Of a stretch of DNA of 64,000 nt, positions 52,387 to 60,099 are shown piece after piece. Under the pieces are notes generated by a model. It had not been told where the DNA came from and did not search any database. It worked only from the letters and a program-made list of their open reading frames with translations. Location: NCBI RefSeq assembly GCF_030719295.1, contig NZ_CP120997.1, forward strand, positions 7,574,001 to 7,638,000, given 5' to 3'. The translations under genes and the position numbers were made by a program. Source of the DNA: Streptomyces sp. Mut1. Its GTDB lineage: Bacteria > Actinomycetota > Actinomycetes > Streptomycetales > Streptomycetaceae. Positions within the stretch are counted from its first letter, which is position 1, and each line of letters begins with the position of its first letter.

Positions 52387-52893
52387 CTACGGCCTTGTCT
52401 CTCGCGTCATCAGGTAGGTGTTGCCGATGTCGGGATCGCCGTAGAAGAAGAACAGCTTCAACGCATCGTGCTGATCGCGGTCCACGTAGAAGGACCACGC
52501 ATACGTCGACGGGGGCTCGGGAGCCTCGGTGTCAGGGGCCGCGGCGGTGGAGCGCATCTCCACTCGTTTCCGGGTCGTCAGCGCGAGCCGGACGACCTGT
52601 CCGCCATCGCTGTCGCTCAGTCGCCAAGTTCCCGTCCCGGAGAGGCGCCAGCCGTCGTCGAAGTCGAAGTCCTGCCCGTCGAGCTTTTCGAGAAGTGCCG
52701 TTCCGTCCTTGTGAAGCGCCACGCGGGTCCCGTCGAAGCCTCCCCAGCCCCCGGCGACTTCGGCCGCCGTAGTGTCGTGGAGCCCTGTTCCCTCGTAGTA
52801 CTGAGATGGGCCGGCGCACGCCGTCAGAACGGCCGGCACCACCATCAGGCCGCCGAGGGCCTCCCACGCACGCAGCCTGCTTCTGCCCGCCAC
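52387..52893 (-). CDS. Lipoprotein of unknown function
   Basis: 168 residues from GTG 52893 with GGGAGG six bases upstream. An N-terminal signal with lipobox: RLRAWEALGGLMVVPAVLTAC, lipidation at Cys26 in LTAC. The mature part is a beta-rich domain (TRVALHKDGTALLEKLDGQD, WRLSGTGTWRLSDSDGGQVV, STYAWSFYVDRDQHDALKLF, FFYGDPDIGNTYLMTRE). This kind of short lipoprotein recurs in Streptomyces accessory regions with no known role. Stands alone. Confidence 0.75.
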   Translation of the reverse strand: MAGRSRLRAWEALGGLMVVPAVLTACAGPSQYYEGTGLHDTTAAEVAGGWGGFDGTRVALHKDGTALLEKLDGQDFDFDDGWRLSGTGTWRLSDSDGGQVVRLALTTRKRVEMRSTAAAPDTEAPEPPSTYAWSFYVDRDQHDALKLFFFYGDPDIGNTYLMTRETRP

Positions 52894-53113
52894 CAGGACC
52901 TCCCACGCTCAGCCCGCACTGGCCGACCGGTAGGGGAGTGGAGGGCCATGGAGAGGTACCTTGCCAGAGCCTTTGAACGTGTTCAACTCGGCGTGAGGGG
53001 CAGTGGCGCGCGCGAAGACAACGCACGCATCCACCGGACCGCACAGCACCGCTACGCCAGTTCGTCGCCGCGAATGCCGGCTGCCTCACCGTCACTGGCC
53101 TGAAACCCAAGCC

Positions 53114-53755
53114 CTACACCCGGGCCGGGCACACCATCGAAGGAATGTCCAGAACGCGGGCGAGGGCAGCTGTGACGGCAGCGCGGTGGTCGGGCAGATA
53201 CCTGGAGGACCAATCGACGGCCAGCGCGTGGAAGGCGGCCAAGTCGCGCTCGGCGCCGTCGATCAGATGGCGGAGGTCGGCGACGGACAGCTCGATCACG
53301 GGACTGTCGCTCTGCTCGGCGTTGACAGTGAGACGGGCGGTGTCGCCGAAACGCTCCGCGAGCGGTGACACGGGGTCGTGGCCGAAGCCGAGCGTGCGGC
53401 CGTCGCCGACGAACTGGTACCAGTCACGCCAGTCCTCCAGCCCATCACAACAACCGGGCAGAAAGGCTGCGCCTGTGGACTGGTCGGTGACCCGCAGGCC
53501 GCCGGGTGCGAAGAGGCTGTCGAACGTCAGCAGCCCGTGAAGGAACGAGTCGAGCGGGGCGGCGGGCCGAGGAGGCCGAGAGCCGTCGGGGTCGATGTCA
53601 TTGCAGCTGACGATGCACATCATGGCTGTGCCGACCTCGGCGGGCGTGAGCTCACCGCTGAGGGGCAGCCAGCTGAACGGCTCGATCTCGGTGACAGGCC
53701 AGAGGCCGAAGCCCTCAGGCGCGTACGTCTCCAGGACGGGGTGCACGACGATCAC
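53114..53755 (-). CDS. Hypothetical protein
   Basis: 213 residues from GTG 53755; an ATG at 53785 would add 10. A soluble alpha/beta protein: VHPVLETYAPEGFGLWPVTE, GELTPAEVGTAMMCIVSCND, FLHGLLTFDSLFAPGGLRVT, FLPGCCDGLEDWRDWYQFVG, then a helical end (SVADLRHLIDGAERDLAAFH). The middle resembles SUKH/Smi1-type immunity folds in having WRDW and G-D-G turns, but this is only an impression. Codon use is normal for the host. Ends 28 bases before a possible small gap and is convergent with no obvious partner. Confidence 0.6.
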   Translation of the reverse strand: MIVVHPVLETYAPEGFGLWPVTEIEPFSWLPLSGELTPAEVGTAMMCIVSCNDIDPDGSRPPRPAAPLDSFLHGLLTFDSLFAPGGLRVTDQSTGAAFLPGCCDGLEDWRDWYQFVGDGRTLGFGHDPVSPLAERFGDTARLTVNAEQSDSPVIELSVADLRHLIDGAERDLAAFHALAVDWSSRYLPDHRAAVTAALARVLDIPSMVCPARV

Positions 53756-53872
53756 CCGGCGAAGTCTGCCGCATCCCGCGCCCATACGGCTTCCCGATTA
53801 CGCGAGGCACCTCGGACCGGCCGGCGAGACGGGCGGGTGGGGGACTGCTGCACGCGTAGGTGACAGCGGGTT

Positions 53873-54763
53873 CTATGCAGCCAGGGCTGCGGGTGGGGTC
53901 ATGATGGCTTCGTACTCGATGGGGGTCAATCGGGCCAGGCGTTTCTGACGCCGGCGTCGGTGGTAGGTGCGCTCGATCCAGGTGACGATGGCGATCCGCA
54001 GTTCCTGGCGGGTGGCCCAGGTGCGGCGGTCGAGGACGTTCTTCTGCAGCAGCGCGAAGAAGCTTTCCATGGCCGCGTTGTCGCCGGCGGCACCGACTCT
54101 GCCCATCGATCCGATCATGCTGTGACGTGCGAGAACGGCAACGAACCTCCGGGAACGAAATTGCGACCCTCGGTCGGAATGCACGATGCATCCAGCGACC
54201 TGGCCGCGGCGGGCGACGGCGGATTCCAGGGCTTTGACGGCAAGGCTGGACTTCATCCGGGCGTCGATGGAGTAGCCCACGATGCGGCTGGAGTACACGT
54301 CCTTGACCGCGCACAGGTAGAGCTTGCCCTCGCCGGTGGCGTGCTCGGTGATGTCCGTCAGCCACAGCCGGTTCGGCCCGGCAGCAGTGAAGTCCCGCCG
54401 GACCCGGTCGTCGTGGACCGGCGGGCCGGCCTTGGTGTTCTTGCCTCGGCCTCGGCGTTTGCCGAACGCGCTCCACCAGCGGTTGTCGCGGCAGATCCGC
54501 CAGGCGGTCCGCTCGGCCATGGCCTCACCGGCCGCCCGGGCCTCGTCGGCCAGGAAACGGTGTCCGAACTCCGGGTCGTCGCGATGCGCGTCGAACAGGG
54601 CGTCGGCCCGGTATGCCTCGGCCCTCTCGGTGTCGGTGACCGGTGAAGCCAGCCACCGGTAGTAGGGCTGGCGGGCCAGATTGAGCACCCGGCACGTCAC
54701 CGCCACCGGCACCCGGTCAGGGGCAGCGGCGGCGGCCAGCTCGCGGACGAGCGGGTACATCAT
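53873..54763 (-). CDS. IS3-family transposase OrfB
   Basis: 296 residues from ATG 54763. An HTH_21 segment (RADALFDAHRDDPEFGHRFL) precedes a DDE integrase core: WLTDITEHATGEGKLYLCAV (first Asp), VHSDRGSQFRSRRFVAVLA (second Asp), and GAAGDNAAMESFFALLQKNV (Glu). Start and orfA stop overlap as ATGA, so the parts are coupled. A classic A6G slippery heptamer is absent at the junction, although AAAATG precedes it. Probably intact and able to transpose. Confidence 0.9.
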   Translation of the reverse strand: MMYPLVRELAAAAAPDRVPVAVTCRVLNLARQPYYRWLASPVTDTERAEAYRADALFDAHRDDPEFGHRFLADEARAAGEAMAERTAWRICRDNRWWSAFGKRRGRGKNTKAGPPVHDDRVRRDFTAAGPNRLWLTDITEHATGEGKLYLCAVKDVYSSRIVGYSIDARMKSSLAVKALESAVARRGQVAGCIVHSDRGSQFRSRRFVAVLARHSMIGSMGRVGAAGDNAAMESFFALLQKNVLDRRTWATRQELRIAIVTWIERTYHRRRRQKRLARLTPIEYEAIMTPPAALAA

Positions 54764-55056
54764 TTTGACGGCAGGTTCGCCTGCGACAGATACGCCGCAG
54801 CCCTGCGCAGTACCTCGTTCTCCTGCTCCAGGAGCCGGATGCGCTTACGGGCCTCGCGCAGCTCGGCCGACTCACCCGACACCGGCGCGGGCTTGGCGCC
54901 GCCCTCGTCGGTGTCGGCGCGGCGCAGCCACTTCGACAACGTGATCGGGTGGACGCCGAAGTCGGCGGCGATCTGTTCCAGCGTGACGCCGGGCTCGCGG
55001 TTGCGTGCGACCCGCACGACGTCCTCGCGGAACTCTTTCGGATACGGCTTGGGCAC
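54760..55056 (-). CDS. IS3-family transposase OrfA
   Basis: 98 residues from ATG 55056. A helix-turn-helix (KEFREDVVRVARNREPGVTL, IAADFGVHPITLSKWLRRAD) binds the IS ends. A C-terminal leucine zipper (ESAELREARKRIRLLEQENE, VLRRAAAYLS) mediates dimer contacts with OrfB. Length and layout are normal for the family. Confidence 0.92.
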   Translation of the reverse strand: MPKPYPKEFREDVVRVARNREPGVTLEQIAADFGVHPITLSKWLRRADTDEGGAKPAPVSGESAELREARKRIRLLEQENEVLRRAAAYLSQANLPSK

Positions 55057-55140
55057 TGCAACATCCTTCCAGGCCGCCTCTCAGCAAGCCAGGTCAGGTG
55101 TCACCTATCCGTGCAGCAGTCCCAATCTCGCTGTTCGGGG

Positions 55141-55952
55141 TCAGCGCAGAACCCTGAGCTGTCGGTGGGTGATGAGGTAGCAGGCGCGTTTCAGGAAGGC
55201 GTCGTGGATGTCTGCTCGTCGCTCCCAGCGGATGCGGAGGCGTTTGAAGCCGTGGAGCCAGGCGAAGCTGCGTTCGACGACCCAGCGGTAGGTACCCAGC
55301 CCTGTGCCGTGGAGGGTGCCGCGGCGGGCGATGGCCGGCACGATGCGGCGTTGTCGGACCTGGTCGCGGTAGATGTCGTGGTCGTACCCGCGGTCGGCAA
55401 AGAGTGAGTCCGGCTTGCGCCGTGGGTGCCCGACTCGGCCTCTGATGGGTGGGATGGCGTCGATCAGCGGCATGAGTTGGGTGACGTCATTGCGGTTGCC
55501 GCCGGTCAGGATCACGGCGAGTGGGGTGCCGTGTCCGTCGGTGATTAGGTGGTGTTTCGATCCGGCTCGGCCACGATCGACCGGACTCGGTCCCGTCCGG
55601 TCCCCCCTTTTATGGCTCGCACGTGGCTGAAGTCGACCACCGCACGCGACCAGTCGAGGCGGGCCGCCGCGTTGAGCTCGGCCAGCAGCACTTCGTGCAT
55701 CTGCTGCCAGACGCCAGCCTCGTTCCAGTCTCGCAGTCGCCGCCAGCAGGTCATACTCGAGCCGAAGCCCAGCTCCTTGGGCAGGTACTCCCATTGGATG
55801 CCGGTGTGCAGGACAAAGAGGATGCCGCACAGCACCTGTCGGTCCGGCAGCGGCTTGCGACCCGGGTGCCGAACCCGGCGTTCCTTGCCTGGCAGCAGCG
55901 GCTCGATCCGCTCCCACAGGTCATCCGACACGATCCACGGCGAAGTCCCCAT
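55141..55952 (-). CDS. IS5-family transposase made by ribosomal frameshift
   Basis: Frame one runs from ATG 55952 (MGTSPWIVSDDLWERIEPLL, the DUF4096 start) through VVDFSHVRAIKGG. At A4G6 on the minus strand (55602-55611) the needed continuation DRTGPSPVDRGRAGSKHHLI moves to the next frame, ending at 55141 with YRWVVERSFAWLHGFKRLRI. The full product would be about 270 residues with the DDE residues in VVDFSH, LFADRGYD and VVERSFAW. A-then-G runs at this point are a known programmed frameshift signal in this family, so the gene is likely functional. Confidence 0.87.
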
Positions 55953-56010
55953 GACCGCACAACGCCCAACTCCTGACGCGGACACGGTCACAGGACCGAT
56001 CCACGTCATT

Positions 56011-56509
56011 GTGTTAGCGGTTGTTAACGGGTATAGCTACGCAGAGAACACCCCGGTAACGGCATTTGACCCCACTGGTCTGATACGAATCGTCACCGAA
56101 GATAGCGGTAACGTACATTCAGGCTCAGGCAAGTCCCAGCCTAAGCTGGCAACGGGGACAACGCCGGACGGTCGCCGCCCTGTGATCTATGACCAATACG
56201 GAATCCCGCACATCGTCGGCGAGTCACCCGATAACCTGAATTCTACGTTCGCTCTGTCATTTATGAACGATGGCCTTAAAGACAGCCGGTGTGTGGACTG
56301 ACCCGGATAACCCGGGTACCGGAGAAGTGTGGCTTTCGCAGGATGACCGCAACCCCATGATAGAAAATGGGGTGTTCGAGGACAAGGAAGGGAATACGCG
56401 CTTCGTGGGGACCAGCGGGCCTAGTATGGAGCTTCCACCCCGTCGCCGATTACCTGAAGTCCCACTTGCTCAGCCAACCAGTGGGCGCGCTGAGTCTCAA
56501 AGTACTTGA
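56011..56509 (+). pseudogene. RHS-repeat protein C-terminal remnant
   Basis: The frame entering from the IS5 side reads NGYSYAENTPVTAFDPTGLI, the typical end of the RHS core before a variable toxin tip. It is followed by a tail (VTEDSGNVHSGSGKSQPKLA; YDQYGIPHIVGESPDNLNST) that stops at 56301. A second frame from about 56270 (GVWTDPDNPGTGEVWLSQDD, NGVFEDKEGNTRFVG) may be its continuation after a frameshift. The sequence has more A/T and rarer codons (including TTA) than its neighbours, suggesting recent transfer. All upstream RHS sequence is missing, presumably removed when the IS elements inserted. The tip family is not recognised. Confidence 0.65.
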
Positions 56510-56978
56510 CGTGAACGTAGACGGTGTGATCGCTCGCAGGCTCCTCCAGTTCAAGGTCATGGAGGTTGATACACAGTGTCACGAAAGCCCCCCTGGCGCC
56601 ACCAATGTCCATTCCGATCTCAGGGGCAGCAGGCCACCCCATGAAGTCCCAGCGCACGGTTGCCGGAGTGCCATTCAACGTAGCGGTAAACCCGTGGACG
56701 GTTTCCGGTGGCTCGGCCAAAGCCCGCAAGCGGAGCGGCAGGTGCATCGACGACTCGTCACTCGCCTGTGACGATGTGATCTCGCCGTCTCGGGCATACC
56801 ATCGGGCATACGGCAGTAACTCCAGCAGCATTTTCAGTGTGTTGGGTGAGGAAACCGCCGCCTCGTAGTCAACTTCGAGGTCTCTGAGATCGGCGATCTC
56901 GAGCAATACCTCCACAACCCGAACAGCCTCGGCGAGATCACTAGTTCTCAGGATGGGTAGCGCATATGAGTTGGACAT
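56421..56978 (-). CDS. Hypothetical protein next to RHS remnant
   Basis: 185 residues from GTG/ATG 56978. An N-terminal helical part (LAEAVRVVEVLLEIADLRDL, TLKMLLELLPYARWYARDGE) is followed by a beta-rich part (VHGFTATLNGTPATVRWDFM, GAFVTLCINLHDLELEEPAS, HTVYVHVKYFETQRAHWLAE). It is soluble. Codon use is less GC-rich than core genes. It lies opposite the RHS tail; a role as cognate immunity protein is possible but unusual on the opposite strand. Family not recognised. Confidence 0.55.
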   Translation of the reverse strand: MSNSYALPILRTSDLAEAVRVVEVLLEIADLRDLEVDYEAAVSSPNTLKMLLELLPYARWYARDGEITSSQASDESSMHLPLRLRALAEPPETVHGFTATLNGTPATVRWDFMGWPAAPEIGMDIGGARGAFVTLCINLHDLELEEPASDHTVYVHVKYFETQRAHWLAEQVGLQVIGDGVEAPY

Positions 56979-57102
56979 GGCGGCTATCCTGCCACCGCCG
57001 CGGTTACGGGCCGGGCCGTGCAGTCACCCGGAGGGAGACTGGCTTGTGCCAGCGGGGCGGGGTGCGGGGCGGGTATCTGCCCACGAGGCCCAGGAAGTCT
57101 TG

Positions 57103-57800
57103 GTGGCGGTCGCCAGACGGCCCATCTACGTCGCCCTGGCGGTCACGGCCGAGGGTCGGCGGGACATCCTCGGGCTGTGGGCCGGTGATGGCGGCGAGGG
57201 CGCCAGGCACTGGATACACATCCTCACCGAGATCAAGAACCGCGGCGTGAACGGGGTCCTCATGCTGGTCTGCGACGGGCTCAAGGGCCTGCCCGACGCC
57301 GTCGAGAGCGTCTGCCCCCGCGCCGTCGTGCAGACCTGCGTGGTCCACCTGCTGCGGAACTCCTTCCGCTGTGCCGCCCGCCAGGACTGGGACAAGATCG
57401 CCAAGTTCCTTAAGCCCGTCTACACCGCGGCAACCGAGGAAGCCGCACTCGAGCGGTTCGCCGAGTTCGCCGACGCGTGGGGCAAGAAGTACCCGGCGAT
57501 AGCCCGGCTCTGGGAGAACGCCTGGGAGGAGTTCACTCCCTTCCTCCGCTTCGACACCGAGATCCGCCGCATCGTCTGCACCACCAACGCGATCGAGTCC
57601 GTCAACGCGCGGATCCGACGGGCGGTGAAAGCCCGCGGCCACTTCCCGAACGAGCAAGCCGCCCTGAAGTGCGTCTACATGGCAATCATGTCGCTGGACC
57701 CGACCGGTCAGGGCCAGGCTCGCTGGACCATGCGCTGGAAGAAGCCTTGAACGCCTTCGACATCACCATCGACGGTCGGCTCTCCGCAGCCCGTCAGTAA
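57103..57800 (+). pseudogene. IS256-family transposase, 3' half, frameshifted
   Basis: The C-terminal half of a mutator-type transposase: RRPIYVALAVTAEGRRDILG, LWAGDGGEGARHWIHILTEI, VLMLVCDGLKGLPDAVESVC (second Asp), VQTCVVHLLRNSFRCAARQD and TTNAIESVNARIRRAVKARG (Glu). The N-terminal half is absent. Near 57745 the reading frame breaks: the first ends RWTMRWKKP, while the expected end ALNAFDITIDGRLSAARQ is in the next frame. The element is dead. Confidence 0.9.
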
Positions 57801-58014
57801 CCCTCAACAACCAGAGTTTCACCGCTCGTTTGACAGACCCTCGCGTACGGCGGCGGCGCCGAGGTCGGGGCGGGTGGCTTTGTTGGTGAGTTGCGGTTCT
57901 GGCTCAATTTCCGTGAAGCGCATACGTTGAGTGACGGCTGACGTCCGCGGCGGCTTAGGGAAGTTGCCTGAAAATGATCAGTGCCGTTCTCGGGGTGGCC
58001 GACAGTTCGACGTC

Positions 58015-59928
58015 GTGGAAGAGAGATTGCTCCGGCTGGAAGCTCTGCTGTTTCCCTCGGTCGCGGACGTGACGGTGCTGTCGGTAGACATGTGCGACGA
58101 GGCGGTACGCGTCGAGGCCCGCCGTACGGCGGCCGAGGCGGTGTGTCCGAGCTGCGGGTGCTCTTCAAGCCGAATACACAGCTCCTACCTGCGGTTTCCC
58201 GCCGATGTGCCCAGTGGGGGACGACGGGTGGTTCTGTGCCTGCAAGTCCGCAGGTTCTTCTGCCTGGATGCTGTATGCGGACGGCGGACGTTCGTCGAGC
58301 AGATGCCAGGGCTTACCAGGAGATACAGCCGGTGGACCGAACGTCTGCGGTCGACCCTGGCCATGGTCGGGCTCGCCCTCGCGGGCCGGGCCGGTGCCCG
58401 GATGGCGGGCGTCTTCGGAGTACCCGTCAGCCGCAGTACGGTGCTGCGGCTGGTCGACATGCTGCCCGAGCCGGATGTTCCGACCCCGCGAGTGGTCGGC
58501 GTCGACGAGTACGCCACGCGCAAGGGCCGCGTCTACGGCACCGTACTGGTCGACTGCGAGACCCGTCGGCCGGTGGACCTGCTGCCTGACCGGGAGGCGT
58601 CCAGCCTGGCCGAGTGGCTGTCGAAACGGCCCGGCATCGAGATGATCTGCCGGGACCGCGCTCCGTTCTTCGCCGAAGGCGCGTCGGCCGGGGCACCCCA
58701 AGCGATCCAGGTCGCTGACCGGTGGCATCTGCGGCACAACCTCAGCGAGGCCGCCGAGCGGGCTGTTGCCCACCACCGCCAATGCTTGCGCGTCCTGGCC
58801 CCGGAACCGGCCGAGGAGGAACTCGCCGAACCCGCACCCTCCGTGGTGGACCCAGCCTCGCCCTGGAAGAGCGACCGGTTCGCCAACCGCATCCGGACCA
58901 GGCACGCCACGGTCCACGTGATGCTGGAAGCTGGCCACAGCCGCCGTTCCATCGGCCGCCAACTCCACATGACGCACCGCACCGTCAAAAGCCTTGCCGA
59001 CGCCGCCAGGCCGGAAGACCTCTTCACCGGTCAGTACCAGTTCAACCGAGCCTCCGCGCTGGACGAGTACAAGCCCCACCTCGACGGCCGCTGGAACGAG
59101 GGCTGCACCAACGCCTGGAAGCTCTGGGAGGAGATCGTCCCGCTCGGTTACAAGGGCAGCTACGGCATCGTCAGCGCCTACATCAGGAAAAAGCGCACCT
59201 CACCCCGGCCGGTCACCGCACAACCCCCGGCACCCCGCCAGGTGGCCAAATGGATTCTCAGCCGCCCAGAAACGCTCACGGAAATCGAGCAGCTCCGGCT
59301 CAAGGCCGTACTGGCCAACTGCCCCGAGCTTGACGCCCTCACTGGCCACGTCCGGTCCTTCGCCCAGATGCTCACCGAGCGCCAAGGTAATCGACTCCCC
59401 GAATGGCTCGACGCCGTTCGCCAAGACGACCTGCCCAGTCTCCACACCCTCGCCGCGGGCATCGACCGCGACCGCGACGCTGTGATCGCCGGCCTCACCC
59501 TGCCCTGGAACTCAGGCGTGGTCGAAGGGCACGTCAACCGGATCAAGATGCTCAAGCGCCAGATGTTCGGACGCGCGGGATTCTCGCTCCTCCGCAAGCG
59601 AGTCCTCCTCGCTAACAACCTGGCCGAGCATCACGACCATCCAGTTCTGGCCGTGGATGTCGTGCGACTGCCAGGATGCGTGCCGAGGCGCAGACAGACA
59701 GGGATAGGGGAACGCATGCGACCGACATTGGCAATGCGTGAGTGGAGTACACGACGCAAGGTGACTACCGCTGCGGCGCTGCAAATGCTGTGGCTGGGTG
59801 TGCTGATCACCGCCCTGACCATCTGGGACCTCTCGCTCTCCGTTCCCGTCGCCATCGCGATATGGGCCGGACCGGCCCTGGGAGGAGTGGTCGGTACCTG
59901 GGCCGCCTCGAAGACATCTCCCCGGTGA
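58015..59928 (+). CDS. ISL3-family transposase with C-terminal membrane extension
   Basis: 637 residues from GTG 58015. Zinc-binding start CPSCGCSSSRIHSSYLRFPA; a second cysteine part (RRFFCLDAVCGRRTF); helix-turn-helix; DDE core with VVGVDEYATRKGRVYGTVLV, QVADRWHLRHNLSEAAERAV and the late Glu in NSGVVEGHVNRIKMLKRQMF. The usual end is near residue 545 (LLANNLAEHHDHP). Here the frame stays open for about 90 more residues carrying two hydrophobic segments (LQMLWLGVLITALTIWDLSL; PVAIAIWAGPALGGVVG). The extension is either part of the transposase or a separate internal gene. Confidence 0.88.
   Translation: MEERLLRLEALLFPSVADVTVLSVDMCDEAVRVEARRTAAEAVCPSCGCSSSRIHSSYLRFPADVPSGGRRVVLCLQVRRFFCLDAVCGRRTFVEQMPGLTRRYSRWTERLRSTLAMVGLALAGRAGARMAGVFGVPVSRSTVLRLVDMLPEPDVPTPRVVGVDEYATRKGRVYGTVLVDCETRRPVDLLPDREASSLAEWLSKRPGIEMICRDRAPFFAEGASAGAPQAIQVADRWHLRHNLSEAAERAVAHHRQCLRVLAPEPAEEELAEPAPSVVDPASPWKSDRFANRIRTRHATVHVMLEAGHSRRSIGRQLHMTHRTVKSLADAARPEDLFTGQYQFNRASALDEYKPHLDGRWNEGCTNAWKLWEEIVPLGYKGSYGIVSAYIRKKRTSPRPVTAQPPAPRQVAKWILSRPETLTEIEQLRLKAVLANCPELDALTGHVRSFAQMLTERQGNRLPEWLDAVRQDDLPSLHTLAAGIDRDRDAVIAGLTLPWNSGVVEGHVNRIKMLKRQMFGRAGFSLLRKRVLLANNLAEHHDHPVLAVDVVRLPGCVPRRRQTGIGERMRPTLAMREWSTRRKVTTAAALQMLWLGVLITALTIWDLSLSVPVAIAIWAGPALGGVVGTWAASKTSPR
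59716..59928 (+). CDS. Possible internal gene: small two-pass membrane protein in the ISL3 element
   Basis: 70 residues if started at ATG 59716, which has GGGATAGGGG upstream. The start is basic (MRPTLAMREWSTRRK), then two membrane segments, and a short AASKTSPR tail. It is in the same frame as the transposase with no stop between, so one protein or two is undecided. It lies inside the inverted ends and so moves with the element. Confidence 0.45.
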   Translation: MRPTLAMREWSTRRKVTTAAALQMLWLGVLITALTIWDLSLSVPVAIAIWAGPALGGVVGTWAASKTSPR

Positions 59929-60099
59929 CGATCAGTTACCGCTTCACGGAAAGTGAGCCAGAACCTGAGTTGCGAGAGCGCCTGTAGCCCAGGGGTGAGA
60001 GCGCCCTCGTTCACGGGAGAGTGATGTCGCTGAGTTTTGAGAACGCCTGGCTGCTTGCTTCGGGACCATGGTTGTGCTCTGCACGACGAGGGGGCCGGG

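Larger units (their letters stand above)
53841..55123. mobile_element. IS3-family insertion sequence
   Basis: Ends are 25-base inverted repeats (left GGGACTGCTGCACGCGTAGG..., right the inverse with two mismatches). Length is 1283 bp, normal for the family, with intact orfA and orfB on the minus strand. I see no matching 3-base target duplication. The right end abuts the next IS almost directly, so the original flank was probably lost. Confidence 0.85.
57895..59965. mobile_element. Complete ISL3-family insertion sequence with 8-bp target duplication
   Basis: Inverted ends begin GGTTCTGGCTCA and match at 26 of 27 bases (57895 onward, and inverted at 59965). The 8 bases TGAGTTGC lie directly outside both ends (57887-57894 and 59966-59973), an exact target duplication of the length usual for ISL3. 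The 2071-bp element holds one long frame. Because the duplication is exact, this is probably the most recent insertion here. Confidence 0.93.
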
